Shown: positions 8,660 through 17,564 of the stretch, one piece after another
How positions within the stretch are numbered: the stretch's first letter is position 1
Layout: each line of letters begins with the position of its first letter
Assembly: GCA_018333995.1 (NCBI GenBank)
Contig: JAGXSG010000003.1
Coordinates: 94,461 to 158,460 of the forward strand
Direction: 5' to 3'
Length of the DNA: 64,000 nt
DNA from: Clostridiales bacterium
Lineage (GTDB): Bacteria; Actinomycetota; Coriobacteriia; Anaerosomatales; SLCP01
Translations under genes and position numbers: made by a program
Notes under the pieces: generated by a model
The model's database searches: none
The model's input: only the letters and a program-made list of their open reading frames with translations
Told to the model about the DNA's origin: nothing

Positions 8660-9463
8660 ATGCCACTACCAGCAGTAGGTGAACCCGCCCCCGCGCTCAC
8701 CCTTCCAACGCACCTCGACACGACGTTCTCACTGGCCGCGCAGCGCGGTTCCAACACCGTTATCGCGTTCTTCCCGCTAGCGTTCACGCCTGTTTGAAGC
8801 AGCCAGATACCGGCTTACCAGGCAGACCTCGCCCGGTTTGAGCGGTTTAACACCCAGGTCGTGGGTGTGAGCGTCGATCACGTGCCCGTGCTCAAGGCGT
8901 GGGCCGAATCCCTCGGCGGAATTACCTACCCGCTGCTCAGCGATTTTTGGCCGCACGGTGAGGCTGCGCGCGAATGGGGAGTGTTTCGCGAGGAGGAGGG
9001 CTCCAGCGAGCGCGCGATCTTCATCGTCGACGCGGCGGGCATCGTCCGCTACGCCGACGTGCACGACATCGCCGATCAACCCGACAACGCCGAGCTCTTC
9101 GGGGTGCTCGAAATCCTCGAACCCGGGCGTGCCGAGGCGCTGCATGCCGAAGAGGCCGCAGCCCGGGACGGTGCGGACGAACACGCGGATGAAGCCAAAG
9201 ACTCAGGCGAACCCGGTCTGCTCATGTTCTGCACCGCATGGTGCCCCGACTGCCGCGCCGCCCGAGATTGGCTTGCCGCGCACGATATCCCTTTCCGCGA
9301 GATCGACGTCTCACGCGACCCCGACGCCCGGGCCAGAGCGGCCGCACACAATCACGGTCATCTGCACACGCCCACGTTCGAGTTTGGCGCCGAGGTATGC
9401 GTCGACTTCCGGCCGGACAGATTAAGCGAGCTGCTCGGCATGGACCGCCGTCATGCGACGTAG
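8660..9463 (+). CDS. selenocysteine-containing peroxiredoxin fused to a C-terminal glutaredoxin-like domain
   Basis: 267 residues if the in-frame TGA at 8795-8797 is read as selenocysteine (residue 46). The frame before it (residues 1-45, ending IAFFPLAFTPV) and after it (SSQIPAYQADLARF, then VVGVSVDHVPVLKAWAE) together form one continuous AhpE/Prx-type peroxiredoxin. The TGA falls exactly where the peroxidatic cysteine of FxPLAFTPVC sits. A possible SECIS hairpin follows. After an acidic, Ala-rich linker (about residues 155-184), residues 185-267 are a glutaredoxin/thioredoxin-like domain with CPDC at 195-198 and HTPTFEF with the cis-Pro region. It would reduce peroxides using the fused CPDC as electron donor. 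ATG at 8660 has AGGAGG 9 bases upstream. No sel genes are in the window. Alternatives are a sequencing error or a disrupted gene; the exact placement of TGA argues against both. Confidence 0.85.
8817..8837 (+). promoter_or_regulatory. candidate bacterial SECIS hairpin
   Basis: Immediately 3' of the in-frame TGA, ACC (8817-8819) pairs with GGT (8835-8837) and GGC (8821-8823) with GCC (8831-8833), around one A-C mismatch and a 7-base loop (8824-8830, AGACCTC). The apical loop begins about 26 bases after the TGA, within the distance range of bacterial SECIS elements read by SelB. Folding was done by eye, so the structure is tentative. Confidence 0.5.
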
Positions 9464-9473
9464 GGCGCGACGC

Positions 9474-9800
9474 TCATCGCCGCTTTGCTGGTTCTTGCGG
9501 AAGATCACCGGAGCGCAAGAGGCGGTCGTGGATCGCCCACACCCCTACGCGTGCGCCGTACCCGTACTTCAGTCCGGTAATGCCTCCGCCTGAAAACCCG
9601 AGTCCGGCTACCGCGAGCCACTGCGCGCCCACGAGCTGACCGAGAAACGCGAAGAGCATCCCGCCGATAAGGGCGAGTGCGTTGCACATCCAGTACCGCC
9701 ACGCCTGCCCGCCTTGCAGCCGACCACCCGTGCGAAGCCCGAGCCAGAGCCCGGCGGCGATACCGGCAAGCGCCGCCGCTGTCAGAAGCAAGATCTCCAC
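9474..9800 (-). CDS. small membrane protein, unknown function
   Basis: 108 residues with about three hydrophobic segments: EILLLTAAALAGIAAGLWLG near the N-terminus, NALALIGGMLFAFLGQLVG in the middle and LAVAGLGFSGGGITG. A charged tail follows (AIHDRLLRSGDLPQEPAKRR). I do not recognise the family. GTG at 9800 is chosen because GAGAGGTG precedes it at normal spacing and it starts 4 bases after the stop of the upstream dehydrogenase gene, suggesting co-transcription. The longer frame to 9851 would add a polar N-terminus lying inside the upstream gene. Confidence 0.65.
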   Translation of the reverse strand: MEILLLTAAALAGIAAGLWLGLRTGGRLQGGQAWRYWMCNALALIGGMLFAFLGQLVGAQWLAVAGLGFSGGGITGLKYGYGARVGVWAIHDRLLRSGDLPQEPAKRR

Positions 9801-9804
9801 CGGA

Positions 9805-10707
9805 TCACCTCTCGTAGAGGTGGTAGAGCGCGTGCGTGCCCTCTTCGCCATGCCCGGCCGCGAGCAAGGTCTCGTACAGGCGCGCGGCGAGCTGCGTGCC
9901 TGGCACCTCCAGCCCGAGCTCCTCGGCCGAGGCGAGTGCGATTCGCAAGTCCTTCACGAAGTGCTTAACAAAAAACCCGGGCGCGAAGTCCCCCGCGAGG
10001 ATGCGCGGCGCCAGGTTCGCGAGTGTCCACGAGCCCGCGGAGCCAGCCCCGATCGACTCCAGCACGCGCGCTTGGTCGAGTCCCGCGCCGCGCGCGTATG
10101 CAAGCGCCTCGCACGCGCCGAGCATCGATGCCGCTATCGCGATCTGATTGCATATCTTGGCGTGTTGACCGCAGCCAGGACCGCCATGATGGACGACCGT
10201 CGTGCCCATCGCACGCAGCAGCGGCTCGACCGCGTGCGCGTCGGCCTCCTCGCCCCCCACCATGATCGAGAGCCGCGCCTCGCGCGCGCCCCTGTCACCG
10301 CCGGTCACCGGAGCGTCGAGCGCGCGAAGCCCCCGAGCCGAGGCCGCCTCGGCAATCCGCCTGGCGAGCGCAGGAGAAGAGGTTGTCATGTCGATTAGGT
10401 ACGTGCCCGGCCGCGCGGCGCCCAGCAGCGAGCCGTCGCCGCCACCATCGTCACCAAAGTAGAGCGCCTCCACATCAGCAGGGTAGCCGACGATCGTCAC
10501 AACGGCGTCGGCCCGCGCCGCAAGCTCCGTCGGCGTCTCGGCCCACTGGGCTCCGGCCTCAAGGAGCCCTGTCGCCTTCTCGGCCGAGCGCGCCCACACC
10601 ACCACGTCGAACCCAGCGGCGAGCACGTGTCCCGCCATCGGCGCGCCCATCACGCCGGTGCCGATAAACCCGACCGTCGACTCTCCGGGCGAAAGCGTGC
10701 CGCTCAT
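9805..10707 (-). CDS. NAD(P)-dependent beta-hydroxyacid dehydrogenase (3-hydroxyisobutyrate dehydrogenase family)
   Basis: 300 residues. The N-terminal Rossmann fingerprint is VGFIGTGVMGAPMAGHVLAAGFDVVVWAR. The substrate-binding motif is DAPVTGGDRGAREARLSIMVGG, and the catalytic lysine lies in QHAKICNQIAIAASM. The C-terminal helical dimerisation part has DFAPGFFVKHFVKDLRIAL. Family members oxidise 3-hydroxyisobutyrate, tartronate semialdehyde, 4-hydroxybutyrate or succinic semialdehyde; the sequence does not settle which. Its start overlaps the stop of the flavoprotein gene by four bases (ATGA, 10704-10707), and a small membrane protein gene follows after 4 bases, so all three appear to form one operon. 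Confidence 0.88.
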   Translation of the reverse strand: MSGTLSPGESTVGFIGTGVMGAPMAGHVLAAGFDVVVWARSAEKATGLLEAGAQWAETPTELAARADAVVTIVGYPADVEALYFGDDGGGDGSLLGAARPGTYLIDMTTSSPALARRIAEAASARGLRALDAPVTGGDRGAREARLSIMVGGEEADAHAVEPLLRAMGTTVVHHGGPGCGQHAKICNQIAIAASMLGACEALAYARGAGLDQARVLESIGAGSAGSWTLANLAPRILAGDFAPGFFVKHFVKDLRIALASAEELGLEVPGTQLAARLYETLLAAGHGEEGTHALYHLYER

Positions 10708-11285
10708 CGCTCGCCCCCGATCCTGCCCAGCAGCCAGCCGATGTTCTCGCCGAGCGTTCTCATCGTGCGAAGCCCTTCCTCGTCGTTAGCGACCTCGCCC
10801 CTCGCCCCGCCCACGCCGAGGTTCCAGTAAGTTGAGCCTACGACGATCATCTGGCCTATCAAGAAGAAGTGGTTGATGGTGTCGAGCGCGTGAATCGCGC
10901 CCGCACGGCGGTGCGTCACCACGCCCGCCCCCAAAGCACGCACGAACATCCCTTCACTACCGCGCGCGACGTAGCCCGCCCGATCGATGATGGCTTTAAG
11001 TTCCGCGGTTACATCCGCAAAGTAGACCGGTGACGCAAGGATGATGCCGTCCGCGCCGTCGAGAGCGGTGATGACTTCGTTGCCAAAGTCGCTGCGCCCA
11101 TGACACTGGCGATCCGCCGCAGAACGGCACCGCATGCACGCCGTGCATCCGCCTACCGTCTGGCCCGCAAGCGCGATCTGCTCGCACTCGATCCCAGAAG
11201 CCCGCAGCGGCTCAAACACCGCCTCGACGAGCATCGCTGTGTTGCCGCCCGTTCTTGGCGACCCGTTAACCGCTACAACCCTCAT
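10704..11285 (-). CDS. iron-sulfur flavoprotein / NADPH-dependent FMN reductase family
   Basis: 193 residues. The flavodoxin-fold phosphate loop NGSPRTGGNTAML is at the N-terminus. GGCTACMRCRSAADRQC forms a compact CX2CX2CX7C cluster typical of archaeal and clostridial Isf proteins, which bind FMN and a [4Fe-4S] cluster. ILASPVYFADVTAELKAIIDRAGY is the second flavin-contact segment. Role: cytoplasmic electron transfer or reduction of quinones and O2-derived species in anaerobes. It heads a set of three minus-strand genes with 4-bp and 4-base junctions. A second member with a similar cluster lies at 59895-60503. Confidence 0.85.
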   Translation of the reverse strand: MRVVAVNGSPRTGGNTAMLVEAVFEPLRASGIECEQIALAGQTVGGCTACMRCRSAADRQCHGRSDFGNEVITALDGADGIILASPVYFADVTAELKAIIDRAGYVARGSEGMFVRALGAGVVTHRRAGAIHALDTINHFFLIGQMIVVGSTYWNLGVGGARGEVANDEEGLRTMRTLGENIGWLLGRIGGER

Positions 11286-11297
11286 GCGTGACCCCTG

Positions 11298-12176
11298 CTA
11301 GCTGGCCGCTGCGGCGGAGGGAAGATCGCGCTCCGCACGGTAGGCGATGGCGAGTGTGCCCGGTCCCACGTGCAATCCTACCACCGGGCCGATGCCAACG
11401 ATCCTCGGCGCCTGGCCGGTTGCCTCCTCCACCATCGTCGCGAACTCCCGTCCCTCGGCTTCGGCGTTAATGTGGTGGACAAAGACCTCCGCAAGGCCAG
11501 AGCTTTCCATGTCGGCGGCGAGCACCGAAACCATCTCGGCAAGGGCGCGCTTCTTCGTCCGCACCTTGCCCCAGACATTCGTCGTACCGCCTGTGACCGT
11601 GAGGATCGGCCTGATCTGCAAGAGTGAACCGAGCAACGCCGACGCGCCTCCGATCCGCCCGCCCTTGCGCAAGTGCTCAAGCGTGTGGGGAACAAAGAGG
11701 AAGCGCGTGCGCGGTATGGTGGCGCGCGCAGCGGCCGCGACCTCATCGAGCGAGGCGCCCGCTGCCGCCGCGCGAGCCGCCTGAAGAACCGCGAGCCCAA
11801 GCTGCATCGAGTTGGAGCGCGAGTCAACAAGCTCGATACGCGCGTCGGGATGCGTCTCCCGCACCATCTCAACGGCCATCCGGGCCGACTCCAGTGTGCC
11901 GCTCATGTCCGCCGAGATGAACACGCCGCACACGTCTTCTCCAGCTTCGACCGCCTCGGTGAAGACATCGACCATGCTCTGGACCGAAGGCTGGGAGGAG
12001 GTGGGAAGCTCGCTTCCTGAAGCCATGCGCTGGTAGAACCACTCATTGTCGAGCCCTTCCTCAGCGAAGGACTCCTGCCCAAAGTTCACGAAGAGCGTGA
12101 CGACCTTAATGCCGAGCCTTTCACGCTCATCTGTGGGCACATACGACGTCGAATCTGTGACTACACGAACAGGCAT
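11298..12176 (-). CDS. DegV family fatty-acid-binding protein
   Basis: 292 residues of the DegV fold, which binds fatty acids and, in some members, presents them to a fatty acid kinase. The N-terminus has VRVVTDSTSYVPTDERERLGIKVV. The lipid-site segments TSSQPSVQSMVDVF (here in place of the common TSQPS loop), ISADMSGTLESARMA and LVDSRSNSMQLGL follow. The middle has LRKGGRIGGASALLGSLLQIRPIL and the C-terminus GPVVGLHVGPGTLAIAYR. ATG at 12176 has GGAGGC about 5 bases upstream. A TACAAT hexamer at 12238-12243 on the same strand may be its -10 element. Confidence 0.92.
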   Translation of the reverse strand: MPVRVVTDSTSYVPTDERERLGIKVVTLFVNFGQESFAEEGLDNEWFYQRMASGSELPTSSQPSVQSMVDVFTEAVEAGEDVCGVFISADMSGTLESARMAVEMVRETHPDARIELVDSRSNSMQLGLAVLQAARAAAAGASLDEVAAAARATIPRTRFLFVPHTLEHLRKGGRIGGASALLGSLLQIRPILTVTGGTTNVWGKVRTKKRALAEMVSVLAADMESSGLAEVFVHHINAEAEGREFATMVEEATGQAPRIVGIGPVVGLHVGPGTLAIAYRAERDLPSAAAAS

Positions 12177-12237
12177 GGCCGCCGCCTCCAGCCGCATCGG
12201 GGATGTGCGCGACTCATACCGCGCACGTGTAGGTTGA

Positions 12238-12243
12238 ATTGTA
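12238..12243 (-). promoter_or_regulatory. possible -10 element of the degV-family gene
   Basis: On the minus strand TACAAT is preceded by GGG and lies 62 bases before the start codon. No good -35 hexamer is seen at 16-18 bases, so this is only a candidate. Confidence 0.3.
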
Positions 12244-12409
12244 CCCGAACCGGATGCCCAGGCCGCGTGCGGGAGAAGCTAAATTGGACGCGTAACTGGA
12301 CGTCATGGGCGTGATGTGTGCCGCGCATTGGGGGACGATACAGTTATGATCAGGTTCTATGCACCGTACCGCGCGCCAACACGGTACCCGTGACATCGAA
12401 GGAGCCGCG

Positions 12410-13747
12410 ATGGAGCGCGAGAGGATCGTCATCATGGGAGCGGCCGGGCGGGACTTCCATGTGTTCGCCACGTGCTTCCGCGACGACCCCGGAGTCGAGG
12501 TCGTCGGTTTTACCGCCGCACAAATCCCCGGCATCGATGACCGCGTCTATCCCGCGGACCTCGCCGGTCCGCTCTACCCTCACGGTGTCCGCATCGTGCC
12601 CGAGGAGCGGCTGGCCGAGCTCATCGAGACCGACCGGATCGACCGTGTGCTCTTCGCGTATAGCGACGTGAGTCACGAGACCGTGATGCACCACGCCTCG
12701 GCCGTGCTCGCGGCTGGGGCGGACTTTGGCATCATCGGACCCGAGCGCACGATGCTCGGCTCGAGCGTCCCGGTGATATCCGTCTGCGCCGTTCGCACCG
12801 GCGCGGGCAAGAGCGGCATCTCTCGGCGGATATGGGAACTGCTCGCCGCCCGCGGCATACACGCGGTCGACATCCGGCATCCCATGCCCTACCGCGACCT
12901 CTCGTGCATGGCCGTCGAGCGCTACGCGAGCATCGAAGACCTCGACCGCCTCGGCGTGACGATAGAGGAGCGGGAGGAGTACGAGCACCTGATCGAGGTA
13001 GGCGCGGTGGTGTTCGCCGGAGTCGACTACAAAGCGATACTCACCGAGGCCGAGAAGGAAGCCGAGCTCATCATATGGGACGGCGGCAACAACGACATGC
13101 CGTTTATCCGTCCCGGCTTGGAGATCGTCGTGCTCGACCCGCACCGCGCTGGTCACGAGCGCCGCTACCACCCGGGTGAGACAAACTTCCTGCGCGCAGA
13201 CGTGCTCGTCATCAACAAGGTTGACTCCGCCCCTCCGGGAGCGGTCAAGGCGCTTCGAGACGCCGCCGAGACGCACAACCCGCACGCGGTCGTGGTCGAG
13301 ATGGCCTCGGAGGTCACCGTCGACGACCCGTCCCTGCTTGCCGACGCCCGTGTGCTCGTCATTGAAGACGGGCCCACCGTGACACACGGCGGCATGGCGT
13401 TTGGTGCGGGCGCCATCGCGGCGCGGGCGGGCGGCGTGGCTGAGCTCGTCGATCCCCGCCCGTACGCGGTCGGCTCGCTTGCCAAGACCCTCACGCACTA
13501 CCGCCACCTCGACTCCGTCCTGCCGGCAATGGGCTACTCGGCAGATCAGCTCGCCGACCTTGAAGCGACGATAGCGGCCGCCCCGTGTGACGCGGTGGTC
13601 ATCGGCACCCCGATCGACCTTTCGCGTCTCATCGAGATCCGCCAGCCAGTCGTGCGCGTGTCGTACCGCGCCGCTGACGTCGGTTCCCCCACGCTCGATG
13701 AGGTGGTTTCGGCGTTCCTGGCACGCGAGGCTAGAGGGAAGAGCTAA
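12410..13747 (+). CDS. cyclic 2,3-diphosphoglycerate synthetase-like GTPase (COG2403)
   Basis: 445 residues. The N-terminus (IVIMGAAGRDFHVFATCFRDDP) is a Rossmann-like domain with GFTAAQIPGIDDRVYP. A P-loop NTPase domain starts near residue 127 with VCAVRTGAGKSGISRRI. ADVLVINKVDSAPP supplies the NKxD base-recognition motif. The family is named after the Methanothermus enzyme that makes cyclic 2,3-diphosphoglycerate, but most bacterial members lie beside carbamate kinase or carbamoyltransferase genes and their reaction is unsettled. Carbamate kinase starts 4 bases after the stop here, so a role in carbamoyl phosphate or purine/pyrimidine catabolism is more likely (inference). AAGGAG precedes the ATG by 5 bases. 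Confidence 0.85.
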   Translation: MERERIVIMGAAGRDFHVFATCFRDDPGVEVVGFTAAQIPGIDDRVYPADLAGPLYPHGVRIVPEERLAELIETDRIDRVLFAYSDVSHETVMHHASAVLAAGADFGIIGPERTMLGSSVPVISVCAVRTGAGKSGISRRIWELLAARGIHAVDIRHPMPYRDLSCMAVERYASIEDLDRLGVTIEEREEYEHLIEVGAVVFAGVDYKAILTEAEKEAELIIWDGGNNDMPFIRPGLEIVVLDPHRAGHERRYHPGETNFLRADVLVINKVDSAPPGAVKALRDAAETHNPHAVVVEMASEVTVDDPSLLADARVLVIEDGPTVTHGGMAFGAGAIAARAGGVAELVDPRPYAVGSLAKTLTHYRHLDSVLPAMGYSADQLADLEATIAAAPCDAVVIGTPIDLSRLIEIRQPVVRVSYRAADVGSPTLDEVVSAFLAREARGKS

Positions 13748-13751
13748 GCCG

Positions 13752-14711
13752 ATGCACCAACACATCAATACACCGCTCTACGTCATCGCCCTCGGAGGCA
13801 ACGCGATCATCCGGCCCGGTGAGGCCGGAACCATCGAGCAGCAGGTCGCGCACGCTTCAGAAGCGCTCGAGCCGGTCGCCCGGCTGGCCGCTGAGGGTGC
13901 GGGTATCGTGCTGACGCACGGTAACGGGCCGGTTGTCGGCAACATCCTATTGCGCAACGAGGCCGCGGCGGAGAGCGTCTCGCCGATGCCGCTGTACATC
14001 GCGGACGCCGACTCAGAGGGCGGCATAGGCTTCATGTTGCAAAACACGTTGCGCAACCTCATGCGCCGAATCGGCGTTACGCGTGAGGTCGCGACTATCG
14101 TGACACAGGTCGCTGTCGACCCGAACGATCCCGCGTTCACCGCGCCGAGCAAACCCGTAGGGCCGCACTACGCCGCCGCGCGCGCGCGTGAGCTAGCGAA
14201 CCTGCGCGGCTGGACGCTCGCGAAGGTGGGGGCTGACGCGTGGCGCCGCGTGGTGCCGAGCCCAAGACCGCTGCGCATCATCGAGACCGCGGTCGTGCGC
14301 ACGCTCGTGGACGCTGGCGACGTCGTGATCGCCGCAGGCGGGGGCGGCATCCCCGTTTTCGAGTCCGCCGACGGAGCCACACTCACCCCTATCGACGCGG
14401 TTGTCGACAAGGACTGGTCGAGCGCGCTGCTCGCCCGCGACATCGGCGCGGACCTGCTCGCTGTCCTCATGGAAGCCGACGCGCTCTACCTGGGCTGGGG
14501 AAGCGACACGGCGCGTCTTGTCCCCCGCATCACGGTGGGCGACGCGCATGTCTTGCTCGACTCAGGAGCCCTCGCCGCCGGCAGCATCGCGCCCAAGCTC
14601 GCCGCGTGCGTCATGTTTGTCGAGTACACTGGGAAAGAAGCCCTGATGTGCGCCTCAAACCGTCTCGAAGAGGGACTTGTCGGCAAGTCAGGGACCCGCA
14701 TCACGGCCTAG
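13752..14711 (+). CDS. arcC: carbamate kinase
   Basis: 319 residues of the amino-acid-kinase fold. Motifs are VIALGGNAIIRPGEAG near the N-terminus, LTHGNGPVVGNILLRNE, GGIGFMLQNTLRN, AAGGGGIPV, DAVVDKDWSSALLARDIGADLLAVLMEAD and GSIAPKLAACVMFVEYTG. It converts carbamoyl phosphate and ADP to carbamate and ATP, or the reverse, in the cytoplasm. No arginine deiminase genes are nearby; the partner is the COG2403 GTPase gene 4 bases upstream. That pairing is seen in anaerobes that degrade purines or pyrimidines. Confidence 0.95.
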   Translation: MHQHINTPLYVIALGGNAIIRPGEAGTIEQQVAHASEALEPVARLAAEGAGIVLTHGNGPVVGNILLRNEAAAESVSPMPLYIADADSEGGIGFMLQNTLRNLMRRIGVTREVATIVTQVAVDPNDPAFTAPSKPVGPHYAAARARELANLRGWTLAKVGADAWRRVVPSPRPLRIIETAVVRTLVDAGDVVIAAGGGGIPVFESADGATLTPIDAVVDKDWSSALLARDIGADLLAVLMEADALYLGWGSDTARLVPRITVGDAHVLLDSGALAAGSIAPKLAACVMFVEYTGKEALMCASNRLEEGLVGKSGTRITA

Positions 14712-14853
14712 CGCCGCGTATTAGGTCTCGGAATATCCCTTCGCCACGCTCACGATTTTTGCGCGCGACCGCTCATCATTTCGGCTCATGCGGGAATACA
14801 TATGTGCCGATACGCTCTCCGAGAGGGTCCACACGTCTTTTCAGGAGCGCTCC

Positions 14854-15426
14854 ATGGTCACCGCGGTCTCGGGGCTTTCGACCATACGCACGTACTTTAA
14901 CGCGGACACCCGCTACCTGTTCCAGGTGCTCGTGTGCTCGACCTCGAACGTCGAGGCGACGATCGCGCTCGATCTGCTCTCAAAGACAGTGCCAGAACGG
15001 GCGATCGTCTCGGCGGTGAACTTGAGGGAAGCGATCCGAGCGGTCCCGGCCACGCCGTTTCGCATGGCCGTCGACGAAGAGACCCTCGTGCGCGCGGGAG
15101 GCATGCGGCGTGATCTTGCGATGTTTAAGCGCGAGACGCCCGACAGCTACGTCGTTGCGGTAACCACAGCGGGCAACCTCGTTCTCGACCTTGTCATCAA
15201 GTACGAAAACGAGAAACGATTCTGGACGCCGGTGCCCGCGAAGCACGATCTGTGTGACCCGGGAATCGTGCAACACCTGATCATGAGCGAGCACCTGTTC
15301 GCGACCGTGCTGGAGATAATCCGCGCGATGGGCGTGGTCCACAACCCCACGCTCCACCTCTCTCTCGACGATTGGCATCTCGAGTACGCGCGCGAGTCGA
15401 TCACCTACGTCGACGACATGTTTTAG
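14854..15426 (+). CDS. hypothetical protein, no recognised family
   Basis: 190 residues, acidic to neutral, with no signal peptide or membrane helix. ATG at 14854 follows CAGGAG with a 6-base spacer; the ATG at 14788 has no comparable site. Mixed alpha/beta composition is suggested by YLFQVLVCSTSNVEATIALDLL, SYVVAVTTAGNLVLDLVIKYENE and EHLFATVLEIIRAMGVV. The C-terminus is acidic and ends YVDDMF. The gene stands alone between carbamate kinase and the convergent pncA. Its codon use looks like its neighbours, so it is probably genuine. No function is proposed. Confidence 0.6.
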   Translation: MVTAVSGLSTIRTYFNADTRYLFQVLVCSTSNVEATIALDLLSKTVPERAIVSAVNLREAIRAVPATPFRMAVDEETLVRAGGMRRDLAMFKRETPDSYVVAVTTAGNLVLDLVIKYENEKRFWTPVPAKHDLCDPGIVQHLIMSEHLFATVLEIIRAMGVVHNPTLHLSLDDWHLEYARESITYVDDMF

Positions 15427-15438
15427 AACCGTCTCGAC

Positions 15439-16050
15439 CTAGGGCCAGGGCGCGTAGCGGACCGAGCATCCAAACTTGGCCATCTCGGCGAGCGCCGCAT
15501 CACCATCGCCAGGTACGAGGTCCACCGCACGGCACCCGTCAGCGACCACCGTAACCGCGAACCCCAGCTCTCGCGCGTCGAGCGCGGTGTACTTCACGCA
15601 GTACTCGGTCGCCAGGCCGACTACAACGACCTCAGACACGCCGCGCTCACGCAGATAGGATTCGAGACCGGTCGCTTTGCGGCGTCCGTTGTCGAAGAAT
15701 CCCGAGTAACTGTCGACGCGCGGGTCGGCGCCCTTGCGCACCACGTGTGTGACAAGACCGACGTCGAGTGCGGAGTGAAAGCTCGCTCCGGGCGTCTGTT
15801 GCACACAGTGCGGCGGCCAGAGCACCTGAGCCATCCCGTCGAGATCGATGACATCGCCCAAAGACGCTCCGGGGTGGTTGACGGCGAAGCTGGCGTGATC
15901 AGCGGGGTGCCAGTCCTGTGTTGCCACGACAAGGCCAAAGAGCGGGGCGAGCGTGTTGGCCACTGGCACGACCTCGTCGCCTGCGGCCACCGGCAACGCT
16001 CCGAACGGCATGAAGTCATTTTGGATGTCTACGAGTATCAGCGCTTGCAC
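15439..16050 (-). CDS. pncA: nicotinamidase / isochorismatase family hydrolase
   Basis: 203 residues. ALILVDIQNDFM carries the catalytic Asp. ATQDWHPADHASFAVNHPG gives metal-binding histidines. VRKGADPRVDSYSGFFDN holds the catalytic Lys region, and VVGLATEYCVKYTALDA holds the nucleophilic Cys. The enzyme hydrolyses nicotinamide to nicotinate and ammonia for NAD salvage. The neighbouring pncB product uses nicotinate, so the pair makes a complete two-step salvage route. GTG at 16050 has AAGGAGAT upstream at good spacing; the gene lies 47 bases after pncB on the same strand. Confidence 0.92.
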   Translation of the reverse strand: MQALILVDIQNDFMPFGALPVAAGDEVVPVANTLAPLFGLVVATQDWHPADHASFAVNHPGASLGDVIDLDGMAQVLWPPHCVQQTPGASFHSALDVGLVTHVVRKGADPRVDSYSGFFDNGRRKATGLESYLRERGVSEVVVVGLATEYCVKYTALDARELGFAVTVVADGCRAVDLVPGDGDAALAEMAKFGCSVRYAPWP

Positions 16051-16097
16051 GAAACCATCTCCTTGCGCTCGTGCGGAATTGCGCGGTTCACCCGCGC

Positions 16098-17564
16098 TCA
16101 CCCGCGCGATCTGGACATGACGACGAGCTTCGTCCTGACCGCGTGCGCTCCGCGCTCAAGTCCCACCGGATACGAGTGAGGGTTCAGAAAGCGCAGAATC
16201 GACGGGTCGAAGGCGCGCATCTGCTCGCGGGCTCGCCTGGCGGCCTCGGCGAGGGGCGGGGGCTCCCAGACGCGCGTGCCCGCACGAAAGACGGGAACGA
16301 GGAGCTCCTCTGAGGACGTGCCCGCTTCGAAACGCTTGCGACGAGTGGGGTCGGCTGGGTCGACCATGACGGCATCGCCTGAGGGCGGACGGCTCACATC
16401 GTAGACCATGTCGCCCGCCGGATGTCCCTCGGCGTCGTGGTACCGGCGAACGCCGAGCACCCCTGGCGTGGTGACCTTAGCGGTCTGCTCGGATACCTTG
16501 ATTCGCGGCTCCCACTCACCTCCAGGCCGCCTGACTGCGGTCAGTTTGTAGACACCCCCGAGCGCGGGCTGCTCGTAGGCGGTCACGAGCTTGGTGCCCA
16601 CGCCCCAGACGTCGATCGCCGCCTCCTGCTCCTTCAGACTGGCGATCAAGTGCTCGTCTAGCTCGTTTGAGGCGATGATGCGCGCGTCGGTAAGACCGGC
16701 CGCGTCGAGTATCTCTCGCGCGCGCCGCGAGAGCCACGCGAGGTCGCCGGAGTCGATTCGCACACCGATGAGCGCATGCCCGCTTCCGCGCAAACGAACT
16801 CCCGCCTCCGCCGCGCGGGCTACCCCCGCGAGGGTGTCGTAGGTGTCAACGAGGAAAGTGCAGTTGTTGGGCATCGCCTCGGCGTATCGCGCAAACGCCT
16901 CGTCCTCATCGTCGAAGAGCATCACCCAGCTGTGCGCGTGTGTTCCAGCCACCGGAATTCCCCACACACGGCCCGCGAGGGTATTCGACGTGCCCGAGCA
17001 ACCGCCCACGAACGCGGCCCGCGACGCCGAGAGCCCTCCGTCGGGTCCCTGCGCTCGGCGCAACCCGAACTCGATCACGCGGTCGCCGTGGGCCGCCCGG
17101 CAGACCCGCGATGCCTTCGTCGCGACGAGCGTCTGAAAATTGACGGTATTCAGGAGCGCGGTCTCTACAAGCTGCGCCGAGATCACCGGTCCGCTCACGC
17201 GAAGGAGCGGTTCATGCGGGAAGACAACTGTCCCCTCGGGAACCGCGTCGACATCCGCGTCGAAACGAAACGTCTCCAGATAGGTCAAAAACTCGCTGCC
17301 AAACAGCGGCCGCGCGTCGTTACCTTCGAGAGAGGCGAGGTAGGCGATATCGTCGTCCGAAAAGCGCAACGACTCGAGGTACTCTACGGCCTGATCGAGC
17401 CCGCACGCGATCGCGTATCCGCCTCCAAACGGATTGTCGCGAAAGGAAAGCGAGAACGACGCTTCTGTGCGGTCTACGCCCGCTAGCAGGTAGCCCTGGG
17501 CCATCGTGAGCTGATAGAGATCAGTATAGAGCCCGGGCGCCTGCCGCCACGCGTACACGCTCAC
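16098..17564 (-). CDS. pncB: nicotinate phosphoribosyltransferase
   Basis: 488 residues, the usual length. [18 protein letters not shown] at the N-terminus, [70 protein letters not shown] and [20 protein letters not shown] are the phosphoribosyltransferase core. [21 protein letters not shown] is the C-terminal signature. It converts nicotinate and PRPP, with ATP hydrolysis, to nicotinate mononucleotide. GTG at 17564 is preceded by AAGGAGGT. It is probably the first gene of a pncB-pncA unit. Confidence 0.95.
   Translation of the reverse strand: MSVYAWRQAPGLYTDLYQLTMAQGYLLAGVDRTEASFSLSFRDNPFGGGYAIACGLDQAVEYLESLRFSDDDIAYLASLEGNDARPLFGSEFLTYLETFRFDADVDAVPEGTVVFPHEPLLRVSGPVISAQLVETALLNTVNFQTLVATKASRVCRAAHGDRVIEFGLRRAQGPDGGLSASRAAFVGGCSGTSNTLAGRVWGIPVAGTHAHSWVMLFDDEDEAFARYAEAMPNNCTFLVDTYDTLAGVARAAEAGVRLRGSGHALIGVRIDSGDLAWLSRRAREILDAAGLTDARIIASNELDEHLIASLKEQEAAIDVWGVGTKLVTAYEQPALGGVYKLTAVRRPGGEWEPRIKVSEQTAKVTTPGVLGVRRYHDAEGHPAGDMVYDVSRPPSGDAVMVDPADPTRRKRFEAGTSSEELLVPVFRAGTRVWEPPPLAEAARRAREQMRAFDPSILRFLNPHSYPVGLERGAHAVRTKLVVMSRSRG

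Noticed and set aside
8504..8797. Reading the peroxiredoxin as two separate genes split at TGA 8795
   Set aside because: The two parts are in one frame and rebuild a complete peroxiredoxin; no RBS precedes the second part.
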